Assembly (NCBI GenBank): GCA_017472665.1
Contig: JAFUOS010000026.1
Location: forward strand, 54,853-118,852
Source: Tyzzerella sp.
GTDB taxonomy: Bacteria; Bacillota; Clostridia; Lachnospirales; Lachnospiraceae
Length of the DNA: 64,000 bases
Direction of reading: 5' to 3'
How positions within the stretch are numbered: the first letter of the stretch is position 1; every line of letters starts with the position of its first letter. The notes below the pieces were generated by a model, which worked only from the letters and a program-made list of their open reading frames with translations, was not told where the DNA came from and searched no databases. The position numbers were made by a program, and so were the translations under genes. Positions 18,705 through 28,480 of the stretch are shown here, in pieces.

Positions 18705-19937
18705 TTAGTTTTCATTTTTATTAGCTTTTACTTCAGCCAGTTTCATCGCACGAACTTTCAATGGAAGTCCGAACAATGTGATGAATCCGTCTGCATCATG
18801 ATGGTCATACATATCACCAGTTGTAAAGCTTGCCAACGATTCATTATACAATGAATATGGAGAAGTAGTACCAGCTTTGATGATATTACCTTTGTAAAGT
18901 TTGAATTTCACTTCACCTGTTACATATTCCTGTGTAGATTGTACAAATGCTTGAATTGCTTCACGAAGTGGTGTGAACCATTTTCCTTCGTAAACGATCT
19001 GAGCAAATTTATTACCCATATCTTTCTTTGTTTCAAGAGTTGCACGGTCTAAAATTAATTCTTCCAATTGTTGGTGAGCCTCCATAAGGATTGTTCCACC
19101 TGGAGTTTCATATACACCACGAGATTTCATACCAACAACACGGTTTTCTACGATATCAACGATACCAATACCATGTTTTCCACCAAGTTCATTTAATTTC
19201 TTGATGATGTCAGATACTTTCATTGCTTCGCCGTTGAGACTTGTTGGAATACCTTTTTCAAATTTCATTGTTACGTATTCGCCTTCATCTGGAGCATTTT
19301 CTGGAGAAACGCCAAGTACTAATAGGTTATCGTAGTTTGGTTCTTTTGCAGGATCTTCTAATTCAAGACCTTCGTGGCTGATGTGCCATAAGTTACGGTC
19401 ACGGCTGTAGCTGTGGTTTGCATCGAATGGTAAATCAATGCCGTGCGCCTTACAATATTCGATTTCATCTTCACGAGATTGCATTGTCCAGATGTCTGTC
19501 ATTCTCCAAGGAGCAATGATTTTAATGTCTGGAGCAAGGGCTTTGATACCAAGTTCGAAACGAATCTGGTCATTTCCTTTACCTGTAGCACCGTGGCAGA
19601 TAGCAACAGCGCCTTCTTTTCTTGCGATTTCTACTAATCTTTTCGCGATTACAGGACGAGCCATAGATGTTCCTAATAAGTATTTGTACTCGTAAACTGC
19701 ATTGGCCTGTACGCATGGCATGATGAAATCATCACAAAATTCGTCGACAATGTTTTCTATGTATAATTTAGAAGCACCAGATAATTTTGCTCTTTCTTCT
19801 AAGCCGTCTAATTCTTCTCCCTGTCCGCAGTCGATACAGCAGCAGATTACATCGTAATCAAAATTTTCCTTTAACCAAGGAATGATGGCTGTTGTGTCAA
19901 GTCCGCCTGAATAAGCTAAAACTACTTTTTCTTTCAT
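18705..19937 (-). CDS. argG: Argininosuccinate synthase
   Basis: ArgG joins citrulline and aspartate with ATP to give argininosuccinate, the penultimate step to arginine. The 410-residue length is typical. The PP-loop AYSGGLDTT lies at residues 8-16, and [13 protein letters not shown] and [11 protein letters not shown] are the conserved ligand-binding blocks. AGGAGG precedes the ATG. argH is not adjacent in this window. It is transcribed away from the argC operon, with the ArgR-type sites between them, so both units should be repressed together by arginine. Confidence 0.97.
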   Translation of the reverse strand: MKEKVVLAYSGGLDTTAIIPWLKENFDYDVICCCIDCGQGEELDGLEERAKLSGASKLYIENIVDEFCDDFIMPCVQANAVYEYKYLLGTSMARPVIAKRLVEIARKEGAVAICHGATGKGNDQIRFELGIKALAPDIKIIAPWRMTDIWTMQSREDEIEYCKAHGIDLPFDANHSYSRDRNLWHISHEGLELEDPAKEPNYDNLLVLGVSPENAPDEGEYVTMKFEKGIPTSLNGEAMKVSDIIKKLNELGGKHGIGIVDIVENRVVGMKSRGVYETPGGTILMEAHQQLEELILDRATLETKKDMGNKFAQIVYEGKWFTPLREAIQAFVQSTQEYVTGEVKFKLYKGNIIKAGTTSPYSLYNESLASFTTGDMYDHHDADGFITLFGLPLKVRAMKLAEVKANKNEN

Positions 19938-19981
19938 AATATATATCCTCCTAAAATTGTTCGGTTTTTTTCAATATGCAT

Positions 19982-20010
19982 ACTATACTACCATTCTTGC
20001 ATAAAATCAA
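19982..20010 (-). promoter_or_regulatory. argG promoter with ArgR-type box in the spacer
   Basis: Reading the minus strand, TTGATT (20010-20005) and TATAGT (19987-19982) are separated by 17 nt. TTGCATAAAATCAA at 19997-20010 on the + strand resembles half or all of an ARG box and overlaps the -35. A further TATGCATAC motif sits at 19975-19983. Confidence 0.7.
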
Positions 20011-20026
20011 TAGAAAAATGAAAAAT

Positions 20027-20045
20027 TATGCATAAAAATTCATTT
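20027..20045. promoter_or_regulatory. Candidate central ARG box between argG and argC
   Basis: TGCATAAAAATTCA at 20029-20042 differs by one base from the palindromic core TGAATAAAAATTCA that I recall for the Bacillus ArgR (AhrC) operator. A related TGCATAAAAACTG lies at 20101-20113. Confidence 0.65.
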
Positions 20046-20152
20046 ATCCATTTTTGATATGTAAGAATATGTAAAAAGTGATGTAAAAAGGGTTGCAAGA
20101 TGCATAAAAACTGTGTAAAATGCAAAAAGGGTAAAAAAAGGAAACTTTCCTA

Positions 20153-20181
20153 TTGAATATTATGCAATTTATGTGTATAAT
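20153..20181 (+). promoter_or_regulatory. argC operon promoter with ArgR-type site in the spacer
   Basis: TTGAAT at 20153-20158 and TATAAT at 20176-20181 have a 17-nt spacer. The spacer carries TTATGCAATTTATG, another ARG-box-like sequence, placed where a repressor would block polymerase. Confidence 0.75.
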
Positions 20182-20217
20182 TATGCGATATAGAAAAATG
20201 ACAAAGGACGAGAGTGT

Positions 20218-21258
20218 ATGATTAAAGCAGGAATTATCGGTTCAACCGGTTACGCAGGGAATGAACTGGTTCGAATTTTGACAGGACATAAAGAAGTAGA
20301 GATTAAATGGTATGGCTCACGAAGCTATATAGATAAGAAGTATTACGAAGTGTATCAGAACATGTTTCAAATCGTAGATGATGTGTGCATGGATGATAAT
20401 ATGGAAGTGTTGGCGAATGAAGTCGATGTAATTTTCACAGCGACACCGCAAGGATTATGTGCTTCCTTAGTAAATGAAGAGATTTTATCAAAAGTAAAGA
20501 TTGTGGATTTGAGCGCGGACTTCCGTATTAAAGATGTTGCTACATATGAAAAATGGTACGGCATCGAACACAAGAGTCCAGAATTTATCGAAGAAGCAGT
20601 TTATGGATTGTGTGAAATAAACCGCGAAGATGTGAAGAAAGCAAGATTGGTTGCAAACCCAGGATGCTACACGACATGCTCCATTTTGACGATTTATCCG
20701 CTTGCAAAAGAAGGCCTTATTGATATGAGCAGCATTATCATTGATGCGAAGTCAGGAACTTCGGGAGCAGGAAGAGGAGCAAAAGTCGATAACCTTTTCT
20801 GTGAAGTTAATGAAAATATGAAGGCATACGGTGTAGCAACGCACAGACATACACCAGAGATTGAAGAACAATTAGGCTATGCTTCTGGTGAAAACGTGTT
20901 ATTGAACTTCACACCTCATTTGGTACCAATGAACCGAGGAATTTTAGTGACAGCATATGCTAATTTAAAAGAAGGCGTTACATACGAAACAGTTCGAGCA
21001 GCTTATGATAAATATTATAAGGAAGAAAAATTTGTCCGCGTATTAGATAAGGATGTTTGCCCACAGACCAAATGGGTGGAAGGCAGCAACTATGTGGATG
21101 TGAATTTCAAGATTGACCCACGTACAAACCGTATCATTATGATGGGTGCGCTGGATAACCTGGTAAAAGGAGCAGCGGGTCAGGCAGTACAGAACATGAA
21201 TCTGATGTTTGGATTCAAGGAGACGGAAGGGTTGGAATTAGTTCCAATGTTCCCATAG
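20218..21258 (+). CDS. argC: N-acetyl-gamma-glutamyl-phosphate reductase
   Basis: ArgC reduces N-acetylglutamyl phosphate to the semialdehyde with NADPH. The 346-residue protein opens with the Rossmann motif GSTGYAGNELVR and contains the active-site block NPGCYTTCS with the catalytic Cys at about residue 149. DAKSGTSGAG and HRHTPE are also conserved. AAAGGACG lies before the ATG. It is first in argC-GNAT-argJ-argB-argD. A region with two mutually exclusive hairpins separates it from the next gene. Confidence 0.96.
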   Translation: MIKAGIIGSTGYAGNELVRILTGHKEVEIKWYGSRSYIDKKYYEVYQNMFQIVDDVCMDDNMEVLANEVDVIFTATPQGLCASLVNEEILSKVKIVDLSADFRIKDVATYEKWYGIEHKSPEFIEEAVYGLCEINREDVKKARLVANPGCYTTCSILTIYPLAKEGLIDMSSIIIDAKSGTSGAGRGAKVDNLFCEVNENMKAYGVATHRHTPEIEEQLGYASGENVLLNFTPHLVPMNRGILVTAYANLKEGVTYETVRAAYDKYYKEEKFVRVLDKDVCPQTKWVEGSNYVDVNFKIDPRTNRIIMMGALDNLVKGAAGQAVQNMNLMFGFKETEGLELVPMFP

Positions 21259-21263
21259 GATTT

Positions 21264-21296
21264 ATCTGATGAATTGCATCAGATGCTTGATGCAAT
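21264..21296 (+). promoter_or_regulatory. Two overlapping, mutually exclusive hairpins between argC and the GNAT gene
   Basis: ATCTGATG (21264-21271) pairs with CATCAGAT (21277-21284), while ATTGCATC (21273-21280) pairs with GATGCAAT (21289-21296). The two stems share bases, so only one can form at a time. No T-run follows, so this is not a terminator; RNA processing or translational control is possible. Confidence 0.5.
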
Positions 21297-21310
21297 GTAG
21301 GAGAGAGTAT

Positions 21311-21754
21311 ATGATAAGAATAATGAAAATAGATGACTATGACGGCGTTCGTGATTTATGGATGAAAATCAAAGGCTTTGGAATTCGAAGCATTGATGAT
21401 TCCAGAGAAGGCGTGGAGCAGTTTTTAAAAAGAAATCCAACGACAAGCGTGGTAGCTGTGGAAGACGGGAAAATTGTGGGAAGCATTCTTTGCGGTCACG
21501 ATGGACGACGAGGATGCATGTATCACGTGTGCGTCGATGAAGAATACCGCATGCGTGGAATTGGAAAAAGCATGGTAGTGAAAGCGATGGAGGCACTGAA
21601 GGCAGAAAATATCAATAAGGTGTCACTTATCGCATTTACACAGAATGATATAGGAAATGCGTTTTGGAAAGAAATTGGATGGACAAAACGCGAAGATTTG
21701 AATTATTACGACTTTACATTGAACGAAGCAAATATTACGGCATTCAATAAGTAA
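21311..21754 (+). CDS. GNAT family N-acetyltransferase
   Basis: The 147-residue protein has the GNAT fold: VVAVEDGKIVGSILCG, then the acetyl-CoA binding motif A, YHVCVDEEYRMRGIGKSMV, around residues 78-95. The start is ATG 21311 behind AGGAGAGA; a longer frame lacks a ribosome site. It sits inside the arginine operon between argC and argJ. It could be an N-acetylglutamate synthase priming the acetyl cycle, since ArgJ here could recycle acetyl groups, but it could equally acetylate another substrate. It is close to a minimal GNAT and lacks the amino-acid-kinase domain of classical ArgA. Confidence 0.85.
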   Translation: MIRIMKIDDYDGVRDLWMKIKGFGIRSIDDSREGVEQFLKRNPTTSVVAVEDGKIVGSILCGHDGRRGCMYHVCVDEEYRMRGIGKSMVVKAMEALKAENINKVSLIAFTQNDIGNAFWKEIGWTKREDLNYYDFTLNEANITAFNK

Positions 21755-21817
21755 AAAATGGAGACGTAGTGAAAAATGATTTTGCCACGTTTGCGAATGC
21801 AAGAGGAGGACAGGAAA

Positions 21818-23041
21818 GTGAAAGAAATCAAAGGTGGAATTACCGCTGCAAAAGGATTTGAGGCAGCAGGAGTCGCAGCCGAAATTAAATACAAAGGCCG
21901 CAACGATATGGCACTTGTGTACAGCCAGGTACCATGCAGGGCAGCCGGCACATTTACAACAAATGTGGTAAAAGCAGCCCCTGTAAAATGGGACCAAAAG
22001 ATTGTAAAAGAAAGTGAATATGCACAGGCTGTTATTATCAATTCCGGAATCGCAAATGCATGTACAGGTGCAGAAGGATACGGCTATTGCCAGGCTACAG
22101 CAGATAAGGCCGCAGAAGTATTTGGAATTCCAGCAGAATCCGTACTAGTTGGTTCTACAGGCGTTATTGGAATGCAGCTTCCAATCGACCGCATTCAAGC
22201 AGGTGTGGAAAAATTGGCGGCAGCAAAAGACGGTTCCATCGAGGCTGGTACAGTTGCAGCAAAAGCTATTATGACAACAGATACTGTAGAAAAAGAATTA
22301 GCAGTACAAGTCGAAATCGGTGGAAAAACAGTTACCATCGGCGGTATGGCAAAAGGCTCTGGCATGATTCACCCAAACATGTGCACCATGTTAGGATTTA
22401 TTACAACAGATGCTGCGATTTCAAAATCAGCATTGCAAAAAGCCTTAAGCGATGATGTGAATGATACATATAATATGGTTTCCGTAGACGGAGACACATC
22501 TACAAACGATACCGTTCTTCTTTTGGCTAATGGTATGGCAGGAAATGAAGAAATCGTAGAAGGTACAGCAGACTATGACAAATTTGTGGAGGCATTGCAT
22601 TTGGTCAATGAAACCATGGCAAAGAAAATCGCAGGCGACGGCGAAGGCGCTACCGCATTATTTGAAGTAAATATTGTAGGAGCAGAGACAAAAGAACAGG
22701 CTGTATTATTGAGTAAATCAATCGCATGCTCAAACCTCACAAAGACAGCGATTGCAGGACACGATGCAAACTGGGGACGAATTCTTTGTGCAATGGGATA
22801 TTCCGGAGCACAGTTTGACCCGGAAAAAGTAGATTTATTCTTTGAAAGTGCAGCAGGAAAACTCCAAATCGTAGAAAATGGAACAGCCGCCCAATACAGT
22901 GAAGAAAAAGCAACAGAAATCTTATCTCAGCCAGTAGTTATCGCAACAGCAGATATCAAGATGGGAGATGCAAAAGCGACAGCTTGGGGATGCGATTTGA
23001 CACATGGATATATTGATATCAATGCAGATTACAGAAGTTAA
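21818..23041 (+). CDS. argJ: Glutamate N-acetyltransferase (ornithine acetyltransferase)
   Basis: ArgJ transfers the acetyl group from N-acetylornithine to glutamate. The 407-residue precursor is expected to cleave itself into alpha and beta chains at the Thr in PNMCTML (about residue 190), which becomes the N-terminal nucleophile. Here the residue before that Thr is Cys, where Ala is more usual. [10 protein letters not shown] and [10 protein letters not shown] are typical. The start is GTG 21818 after AAGAGGAGGA at 21801-21810; the longer frame from 21776 has no ribosome site. Confidence 0.94.
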   Translation: MKEIKGGITAAKGFEAAGVAAEIKYKGRNDMALVYSQVPCRAAGTFTTNVVKAAPVKWDQKIVKESEYAQAVIINSGIANACTGAEGYGYCQATADKAAEVFGIPAESVLVGSTGVIGMQLPIDRIQAGVEKLAAAKDGSIEAGTVAAKAIMTTDTVEKELAVQVEIGGKTVTIGGMAKGSGMIHPNMCTMLGFITTDAAISKSALQKALSDDVNDTYNMVSVDGDTSTNDTVLLLANGMAGNEEIVEGTADYDKFVEALHLVNETMAKKIAGDGEGATALFEVNIVGAETKEQAVLLSKSIACSNLTKTAIAGHDANWGRILCAMGYSGAQFDPEKVDLFFESAAGKLQIVENGTAAQYSEEKATEILSQPVVIATADIKMGDAKATAWGCDLTHGYIDINADYRS

Positions 23042-23064
23042 TTAGCAAAACAGGAGAGAGTATT

Positions 23065-23961
23065 ATGAATTCAAACATGGAAAAATATTTAAGTAAAGCA
23101 GAAGTACTCATCGAAGCACTCCCATACATCCAACGATTCAACCGTAAAATTATCGTTGTAAAATACGGCGGAAGTGCCATGGTAGATGAAGAATTGAAAA
23201 GACGCGTCATCGAAGATGTTACATTACTGAAATTAGTTGGTTTCAAACCAATCATCGTTCATGGCGGCGGAAAAGAAATCAGCAACATGGTAAAACGCTT
23301 AGGCATGGAACCAAAGTTCATCAACGGACTTCGCGTAACAGACGCAGAAACGATGGAAGTTGCCGAGATGGTTCTTGGAAAAGTAAATAAGAGCCTTGTA
23401 CAATTGGTAGAATCTTTAGGGGTCCGTGCGATTGGAATCAGCGGAAAAGACGGCGGACTTCTTACCGTAGAAAAGAAATACTCAAATGGAGAAGATATAG
23501 GATTCGTCGGTGAGATTACAGATGTAAACACCGATATTTTATATGATTTGTTAGAAAAAGATTTTCTTCCAATCATATGCCCAATCGGTTTGGATAAAGA
23601 TTTCCAGACGTACAACATTAATGCGGATGATGCGGCTTGTGCGATTGCAAGAGCAATGAAAGCAGAAAAATTAGCGTTCTTAACAGATATCGAGGGCGTA
23701 TACAAGGATCCAAAAGACCCAGATACTTTGATTTCAGAACTTTTAGTATCAGAAGCAGAAAAATTGATGGAAGAAGGTTACATCGGAGGCGGTATGCTGC
23801 CGAAGCTTCATAACTGCATTGATGCTATTGAAAATGGAGTATCAAGAGTCCACATTTTAGATGGAAGAATTCCGCATTGCCTATTGCTTGAAATCTTCAC
23901 AAACAAAGGAATTGGGACAGCTATTTTAAAAGACGATGGGAGCAGGTTTTATCATGAATAA
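23065..23961 (+). CDS. argB: Acetylglutamate kinase
   Basis: ArgB phosphorylates N-acetylglutamate, often the arginine-feedback-controlled step. The 298-residue length and the N-terminal helix before VVKYGGSAM resemble the hexameric, arginine-inhibited type. The conserved motifs are [22 protein letters not shown] in the form [10 protein letters not shown], and GGGMLPK. AGGAGAG precedes the ATG. Its last 8 nt overlap the start of argD, so translation of the two is probably coupled. Confidence 0.95.
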   Translation: MNSNMEKYLSKAEVLIEALPYIQRFNRKIIVVKYGGSAMVDEELKRRVIEDVTLLKLVGFKPIIVHGGGKEISNMVKRLGMEPKFINGLRVTDAETMEVAEMVLGKVNKSLVQLVESLGVRAIGISGKDGGLLTVEKKYSNGEDIGFVGEITDVNTDILYDLLEKDFLPIICPIGLDKDFQTYNINADDAACAIARAMKAEKLAFLTDIEGVYKDPKDPDTLISELLVSEAEKLMEEGYIGGGMLPKLHNCIDAIENGVSRVHILDGRIPHCLLLEIFTNKGIGTAILKDDGSRFYHE

Positions 23962-25156
23962 TACGAAACAATGGATAGACACAGCAGAAGCAGCGCTTTT
24001 ACATACCTATAACCGTTATCAAATCGTGCTGGAAAAAGGCGATGGTGTTTATTTGTACGATAATGAAGGAAAGAAATACCTCGATTTTGCAGCAGGTATC
24101 GCTGTGTGCTCTCTAGGATACGGACATCCAAAGTACAAAGAAGCATTAAAAAATCAAATTGACAATCTGATGCATACTTCTAACCTGTTTTATTCAAAAC
24201 CAGTGGCAGAAGCAGCAGAAAAATTAAAACAGGCAACTCAGATGGACCGCGTATTCTTTACCAACAGCGGAACAGAAGCCATCGAAGGTGCCCTCAAAGC
24301 GGCCAGAAAATATGCATACACAAAGCAAAGTGGAAAATATGAATTTATCGCCATGAACCATTCCTTCCACGGAAGAAGTATGGGCGCAGTTTCTGTGACA
24401 GGAAATGAACATTACAGAACTCCATTCGAACCACTGATTGGCGGTGTGAAATTTGCAGATTTCAACGATTTGGAGAGTGTAAAAGCACTTGTAACAGACA
24501 AAACTTGTGCGATTATTATGGAACCTGTACAAGGTGAAGGAGGTATTTACCCAGCGGATGAGGCATTCTTAAAGGGTGTTAGAAAACTCTGCGACGAGCA
24601 GGACATTCTCCTTATTTTCGACGAAATTCAATGCGGTATGGGAAGAACTGGTTCCATGTTTGCATGGCAGGGATATGGTGTAAAACCAGACATTATGGCG
24701 ATGGCAAAAGCAATCGGAAATGGTGTGCCAGTCGGTGCATTTGCTATGACAGAAAAAGTAGCAGAAAAATCACTCGCACCTGGCGACCATGGAACAACAT
24801 ACGGCGGTAATCCACTGGTATGTGCAGCTGTAAAAACAGTACTTGAAATATTCGAAGAAGAAAACATCATAGAACATGTACAGAAAGTGTCCACATATTT
24901 AGAAGAAAAACTGGGTGCACTTGTGGATAAAAATGAATTTATCGATGCAAGACGCGGAAAAGGTTTGATGCAGGGGTTAGTACTTAACAAACCTGTAGGC
25001 GAAGTCGTTCAAAAGGCAATGAAACATGGACTCATTGTCATTTCCGCAGGAGGAAATGTGCTCCGTCTCGTTCCACCGCTTACAATCACAGAAGCACACG
25101 TGGATGAATTTGTAGAAAAGTTAGAAAAAGCGCTTACTGAATTTGCAGAGGCGTAA
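23954..25156 (+). CDS. argD: Acetylornithine aminotransferase
   Basis: ArgD is the PLP enzyme that transaminates N-acetylglutamate semialdehyde to N-acetylornithine. The 400-residue protein shows the class III pattern: [40 protein letters not shown], and the lysine in [10 protein letters not shown] that binds PLP. The chosen start is ATG 23954, which lies within the argB stop region; an in-frame ATG at 23936 precedes it without a better ribosome site. It is the last gene of the operon and has no clear terminator behind it. Confidence 0.95.
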   Translation: MNNTKQWIDTAEAALLHTYNRYQIVLEKGDGVYLYDNEGKKYLDFAAGIAVCSLGYGHPKYKEALKNQIDNLMHTSNLFYSKPVAEAAEKLKQATQMDRVFFTNSGTEAIEGALKAARKYAYTKQSGKYEFIAMNHSFHGRSMGAVSVTGNEHYRTPFEPLIGGVKFADFNDLESVKALVTDKTCAIIMEPVQGEGGIYPADEAFLKGVRKLCDEQDILLIFDEIQCGMGRTGSMFAWQGYGVKPDIMAMAKAIGNGVPVGAFAMTEKVAEKSLAPGDHGTTYGGNPLVCAAVKTVLEIFEEENIIEHVQKVSTYLEEKLGALVDKNEFIDARRGKGLMQGLVLNKPVGEVVQKAMKHGLIVISAGGNVLRLVPPLTITEAHVDEFVEKLEKALTEFAEA

Positions 25157-25276
25157 GATGCGTAACAACATGACATTTATAGACGCATAAAATCCACAAC
25201 AACTAAAAATAGATATAGTATGAAAACTCAGTCATCTGGATATACTTGAAAATAGAAAATTTTAGGAGGTGTTCCA

Positions 25277-25711
25277 ATGATTGGGTTTTTCATTGCAATT
25301 ATTTCAGGCGCATGCATGGCTGTGCAAGGCGTATTTAATACACAAGTAACCAAGACAACTGGTATGTGGGTATCCAATGGCTGGGTACAATTATCCGCAT
25401 TTGCAGTCTGCGTAGTGGCATGGTTGGTTGCCGGAAGAGACAGTATTGCAACACTTGGAAAAGTAGAGCCAAAGTATGTGCTGTTAGGCGGTGCAATAGG
25501 CGCGTGCATCACATGGACTGTGATTAAAAGTATGGAGCAGCTTGGACCTGCAAAAGCGACCTTATTTATCATTATTGCGCAAATATTGGTGGCTTATCTC
25601 ATTGAACTATTGGGCCTGTTCGGCGTCGACAAACAGCCATTTACATGGAGGAAAATCATCGGTGTAGCAGTTGCACTTGTCGGTATCGTAATTTTTCAAT
25701 GGGAGTCTTGA
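25277..25711 (+). CDS. YdcZ/DUF606-type DMT superfamily membrane protein
   Basis: The 144-residue protein is hydrophobic, with about four to five predicted membrane helices. It begins MIGFFIAIISGACMAVQGVFNTQ, the typical opening of the DUF606 (YdcZ) half-size drug/metabolite transporters, which dimerise. GGAGG precedes the ATG. It follows the arginine operon by 120 nt and its stop overlaps the promoter for the comEA-like gene. The substrate is unknown. Confidence 0.85.
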   Translation: MIGFFIAIISGACMAVQGVFNTQVTKTTGMWVSNGWVQLSAFAVCVVAWLVAGRDSIATLGKVEPKYVLLGGAIGACITWTVIKSMEQLGPAKATLFIIIAQILVAYLIELLGLFGVDKQPFTWRKIIGVAVALVGIVIFQWES

Positions 25712-25736
25712 TATTTAAAACAAAATTCGCTAAAAT
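25708..25736 (+). promoter_or_regulatory. SigmaA-type promoter of the comEA-like operon
   Basis: TTGATA at 25708-25713 and TAAAAT at 25731-25736 with a 17-nt spacer, overlapping the end of the YdcZ-type gene. Confidence 0.75.
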
Positions 25737-25789
25737 AGGTTTATCTAAGCATAGAGGGGTATCTCTGTAGTATTACTATGGAGGAAAGT

Positions 25790-26335
25790 ATGCATAGAAA
25801 ATTAAAGATGATAGCAATTTCGCTTTTGCTCCTTGGCCTCGCAGCATGTTCCAAAGATGAGGCAGAGCAGGTTCTGTTAGATGAGATCGAGACAGAGCAA
25901 ACGGAAGCAGAAGCGCAGAAAGAGACAGACAGTATTTTTGTGAATGTATGTGGCGCTGTTTTATATGAGGGCATTTATGAATTGCCTGAAGGCAGCAGAG
26001 TATACGAGGCTATTGAGATGGCAGGAGGTTTCTGTGAAAATGCAGCAGTCACACAGATTAATCAGGCAGAGATACTAGAAGATGAAACCCAACTCTATAT
26101 ACCAACGATAGAGGAAATTACAGAGAGTCAAACTCAAGACGATGGAAAGGTGAACTTAAACACTGCCACCCGTGAGGAACTGATGACACTGCCAGGTGTC
26201 GGAGAATCGAAAGCAAATCTCATTATTGAATATCGGGAAACGAATGGAAAGTTTCAGACGATAGAAGATGTGATGAATATTTCAGGCATTAAAGAAGGGC
26301 TTTTTGGAAAGATAAAAGATTATATTAAAGTGTAA
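25790..26335 (+). CDS. ComEA-like lipoprotein with SLBB and helix-hairpin-helix domains
   Basis: The 181-residue product has a lipoprotein signal with lipobox LAAC and then a Glu-rich spacer. An SLBB-type domain follows at about residues 45-105 (FVNVCGAV, EGSRVYEAIEMAGG). The last 60 residues are a double helix-hairpin-helix, LNTATREELMTLPGVGESKA, as in ComEA, the DNA receptor for uptake. The start is ATG 25790 after GGAGGA. comEC is present 3.6 kb downstream in the same run, supporting a DNA-uptake role. ComEA of Bacillus has a plain membrane anchor, so the lipid anchor is a variation. Confidence 0.88.
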   Translation: MHRKLKMIAISLLLLGLAACSKDEAEQVLLDEIETEQTEAEAQKETDSIFVNVCGAVLYEGIYELPEGSRVYEAIEMAGGFCENAAVTQINQAEILEDETQLYIPTIEEITESQTQDDGKVNLNTATREELMTLPGVGESKANLIIEYRETNGKFQTIEDVMNISGIKEGLFGKIKDYIKV

Positions 26336-26350
26336 AGTGGGGAAAAGTAT

Positions 26351-27040
26351 ATGGGAAAAAAGGTATTGGTTGTAGACGATGAAAAGCTCATTGTAAAAGG
26401 AATCAAATTCAGCCTGATGCAAGATGGCATGGAAGTGGATTGTGCATACGATGGGGAAGAAGCACTGGAACTGGCAAAAAATAATGCATATGATTTAATT
26501 TTGCTGGATGTCATGCTTCCAAAGATTGACGGATTTGACGTATGCCAGCAGATTCGAGAATTTTCAGATGTGCCGATTGTGATGCTCACTGCAAAAGGCG
26601 AGGATATGGATAAAATTTTAGGTTTGGAATACGGTGCAGACGACTATATTACAAAGCCATTCAACATCTTAGAGGTAAAGGCAAGAATCAAAGCAATCAT
26701 GCGGCGCACCGGAAAGAAAGAAGAAAAAGTGGATGAAAGCAACATTCTCATCAAACACGATATGAAAATCGACCGCGAAAGCAGACGTGTGTTTATCGAG
26801 GATGAAGAGATTAATCTGACTGCCAAAGAATTTGACCTGTTAGAAATCCTTGCGACCAATCCCGATAAAGTATACAGTCGTGAACAACTATTAAATCTTG
26901 TGTGGAAATACGAATACGCTGGTGATGCAAGAACGGTTGACGTACATATCAGACGTTTGAGAGAAAAGATAGAAAAAACACCTAGCAATCCAAAGTATGT
27001 ATTTACAAAGTGGGGAGTGGGTTACTATTTTAAAGGGTAA
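26351..27040 (+). CDS. OmpR/PhoB-type response regulator
   Basis: The 229-residue protein has a receiver domain (VVDDEKLI, phosphoacceptor Asp in LILLDVMLPKIDG at about residue 53, Lys in ITKPF at about 103) and a winged-helix output domain ending VDVHIRRLREKIE and KWGVGYYF. It resembles the WalR/PhoP subgroup. GGGGAAA precedes the ATG. Its 3' end overlaps the kinase gene by 44 nt, typical of a coupled two-component operon. Confidence 0.94.
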   Translation: MGKKVLVVDDEKLIVKGIKFSLMQDGMEVDCAYDGEEALELAKNNAYDLILLDVMLPKIDGFDVCQQIREFSDVPIVMLTAKGEDMDKILGLEYGADDYITKPFNILEVKARIKAIMRRTGKKEEKVDESNILIKHDMKIDRESRRVFIEDEEINLTAKEFDLLEILATNPDKVYSREQLLNLVWKYEYAGDARTVDVHIRRLREKIEKTPSNPKYVFTKWGVGYYFKG

Positions 27041-28469
27041 ATTTAAATTCAAAGATAAAGTATTGAAGAGTCTTCGTTTTCAAATTGTCGTGCTGCTTAT
27101 TTTGGTAAGCAGCATCCCTTGTTTTGTGGTGAAAGAGATGATTCTGCAAAAATATGAGGACCGGGCAGTTTCGTGGAGGACTGCGGAGATTCAGAACCAG
27201 TGCACGATTCTGTGCAACCAGTTGGGTAGTTCTAATTATTTAAAAGAACCGATTTCAGAAGTGCTCAATGCAGAACTTTCACAGTTATCAAGTGTTTATG
27301 ATGGCAGGATCATGGTAATTGATGAAGAGTACCACATTGTAAAAGACACATTCGGAATCGAAACGGGAAAGACTATTATTGCGCCGGATGTTATCACCTG
27401 TTTTTCTGGTACTGCAACGAATTATTATGATGCGCAAAACCGCTACATGGAATTCACAACACCAATTGTGGAGAAAATAGACGGAAAAAATCATGTGAAA
27501 GGCGTGGTACTCTTTAGCATTTCCACGGATGTTATCCATGAAACACTGAGCGAATTGGAAACGAAAGCAAATCTGGTGTTTAGTGCGTTGATGCTGGTTG
27601 TCATAGTAGCGGGCCTATTTGTTGCAAACCTGATGGTAAAACCGTTTGAAAAAATAGCGCATTCCATCGAGGATATTACGGAAGGATATGACAGTGATAA
27701 GCTGAATGTAAGTGATTATACAGAAACCTTAGCAATTTCAGAAGCATTCAACAAAATGAGGGACCGTATGAAAGTACTGGATGATTCGCGGCAAGAATTT
27801 GTCTCTAATGTGTCGCATGAGCTTAAGACACCGCTTACTTCCATGAAAGTGCTTGCTGATTCCCTGCTTGCCCAGGAAGACGTACCAGTAGAACTCTATA
27901 AAGAATTCATGGGTGATATTACGGAGGAAATCGAGCGGGAAAACAATATTATCAACGATTTATTATCATTGGTAAAAATGGATAGAACCTCTGCTGATTT
28001 GAATGTCAAATCAGAGAATATCAATGAATTAGTAGAGCGTATTCTGAAACGGTTAAGACCGATCGCTGCGCTCCGCAATATTGAGCTGGTATTTGAAAGC
28101 TTTCGTCCGGTAAATGCCGAGGTAGACGAAGTGAAGTTATCGCTGGCTATTTCAAATCTTGTGGAAAATGCTATTAAATATAACAAAGAAAATGGCTGGG
28201 TTCAGGTGTCACTCAATGCGGACCACAAATATTTCTATGTTAAAGTTGCGGATTCCGGCATGGGTATTCCACAGGAATCGTTGGATCACATTTTTGAAAG
28301 ATTTTATCGGGTAGATAAGTCACATTCCAAAGAAATCAGTGGAACAGGCCTAGGACTTGCAATTGCAAGAAATGCAATTATTACGCATCGTGGAGCGATT
28401 AAAGTACACAGTGAAGAAGGAGAAGGGACCACATTTACTGTCAGAGTTCCTTTGAATTACATTTCATAA
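26997..28469 (+). CDS. Sensor histidine kinase
   Basis: The product (up to 490 residues) has a membrane segment near residues 30-46, an extracytoplasmic sensor of about 150 residues, a second membrane segment near 190-212, and a HAMP linker. The HisKA motif is FVSNVSHELKTPLTS and the HATPase domain has LVENAIKYN, DSGMGIP and GTGLGLAI. The start is uncertain: ATG 26997 has no ribosome site, whereas GGGGAG at 27011-27016 sits well for an in-frame ATT near 27026, and a TTG lies near 27062. The partner is the adjacent response regulator. The signal is unknown; the placement between comEA-like and comEC genes hints at envelope or competence control. Confidence 0.92.
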   Translation: MYLQSGEWVTILKGKFKFKDKVLKSLRFQIVVLLILVSSIPCFVVKEMILQKYEDRAVSWRTAEIQNQCTILCNQLGSSNYLKEPISEVLNAELSQLSSVYDGRIMVIDEEYHIVKDTFGIETGKTIIAPDVITCFSGTATNYYDAQNRYMEFTTPIVEKIDGKNHVKGVVLFSISTDVIHETLSELETKANLVFSALMLVVIVAGLFVANLMVKPFEKIAHSIEDITEGYDSDKLNVSDYTETLAISEAFNKMRDRMKVLDDSRQEFVSNVSHELKTPLTSMKVLADSLLAQEDVPVELYKEFMGDITEEIERENNIINDLLSLVKMDRTSADLNVKSENINELVERILKRLRPIAALRNIELVFESFRPVNAEVDEVKLSLAISNLVENAIKYNKENGWVQVSLNADHKYFYVKVADSGMGIPQESLDHIFERFYRVDKSHSKEISGTGLGLAIARNAIITHRGAIKVHSEEGEGTTFTVRVPLNYIS

Positions 28470-28480
28470 GGAGGAGAAAC

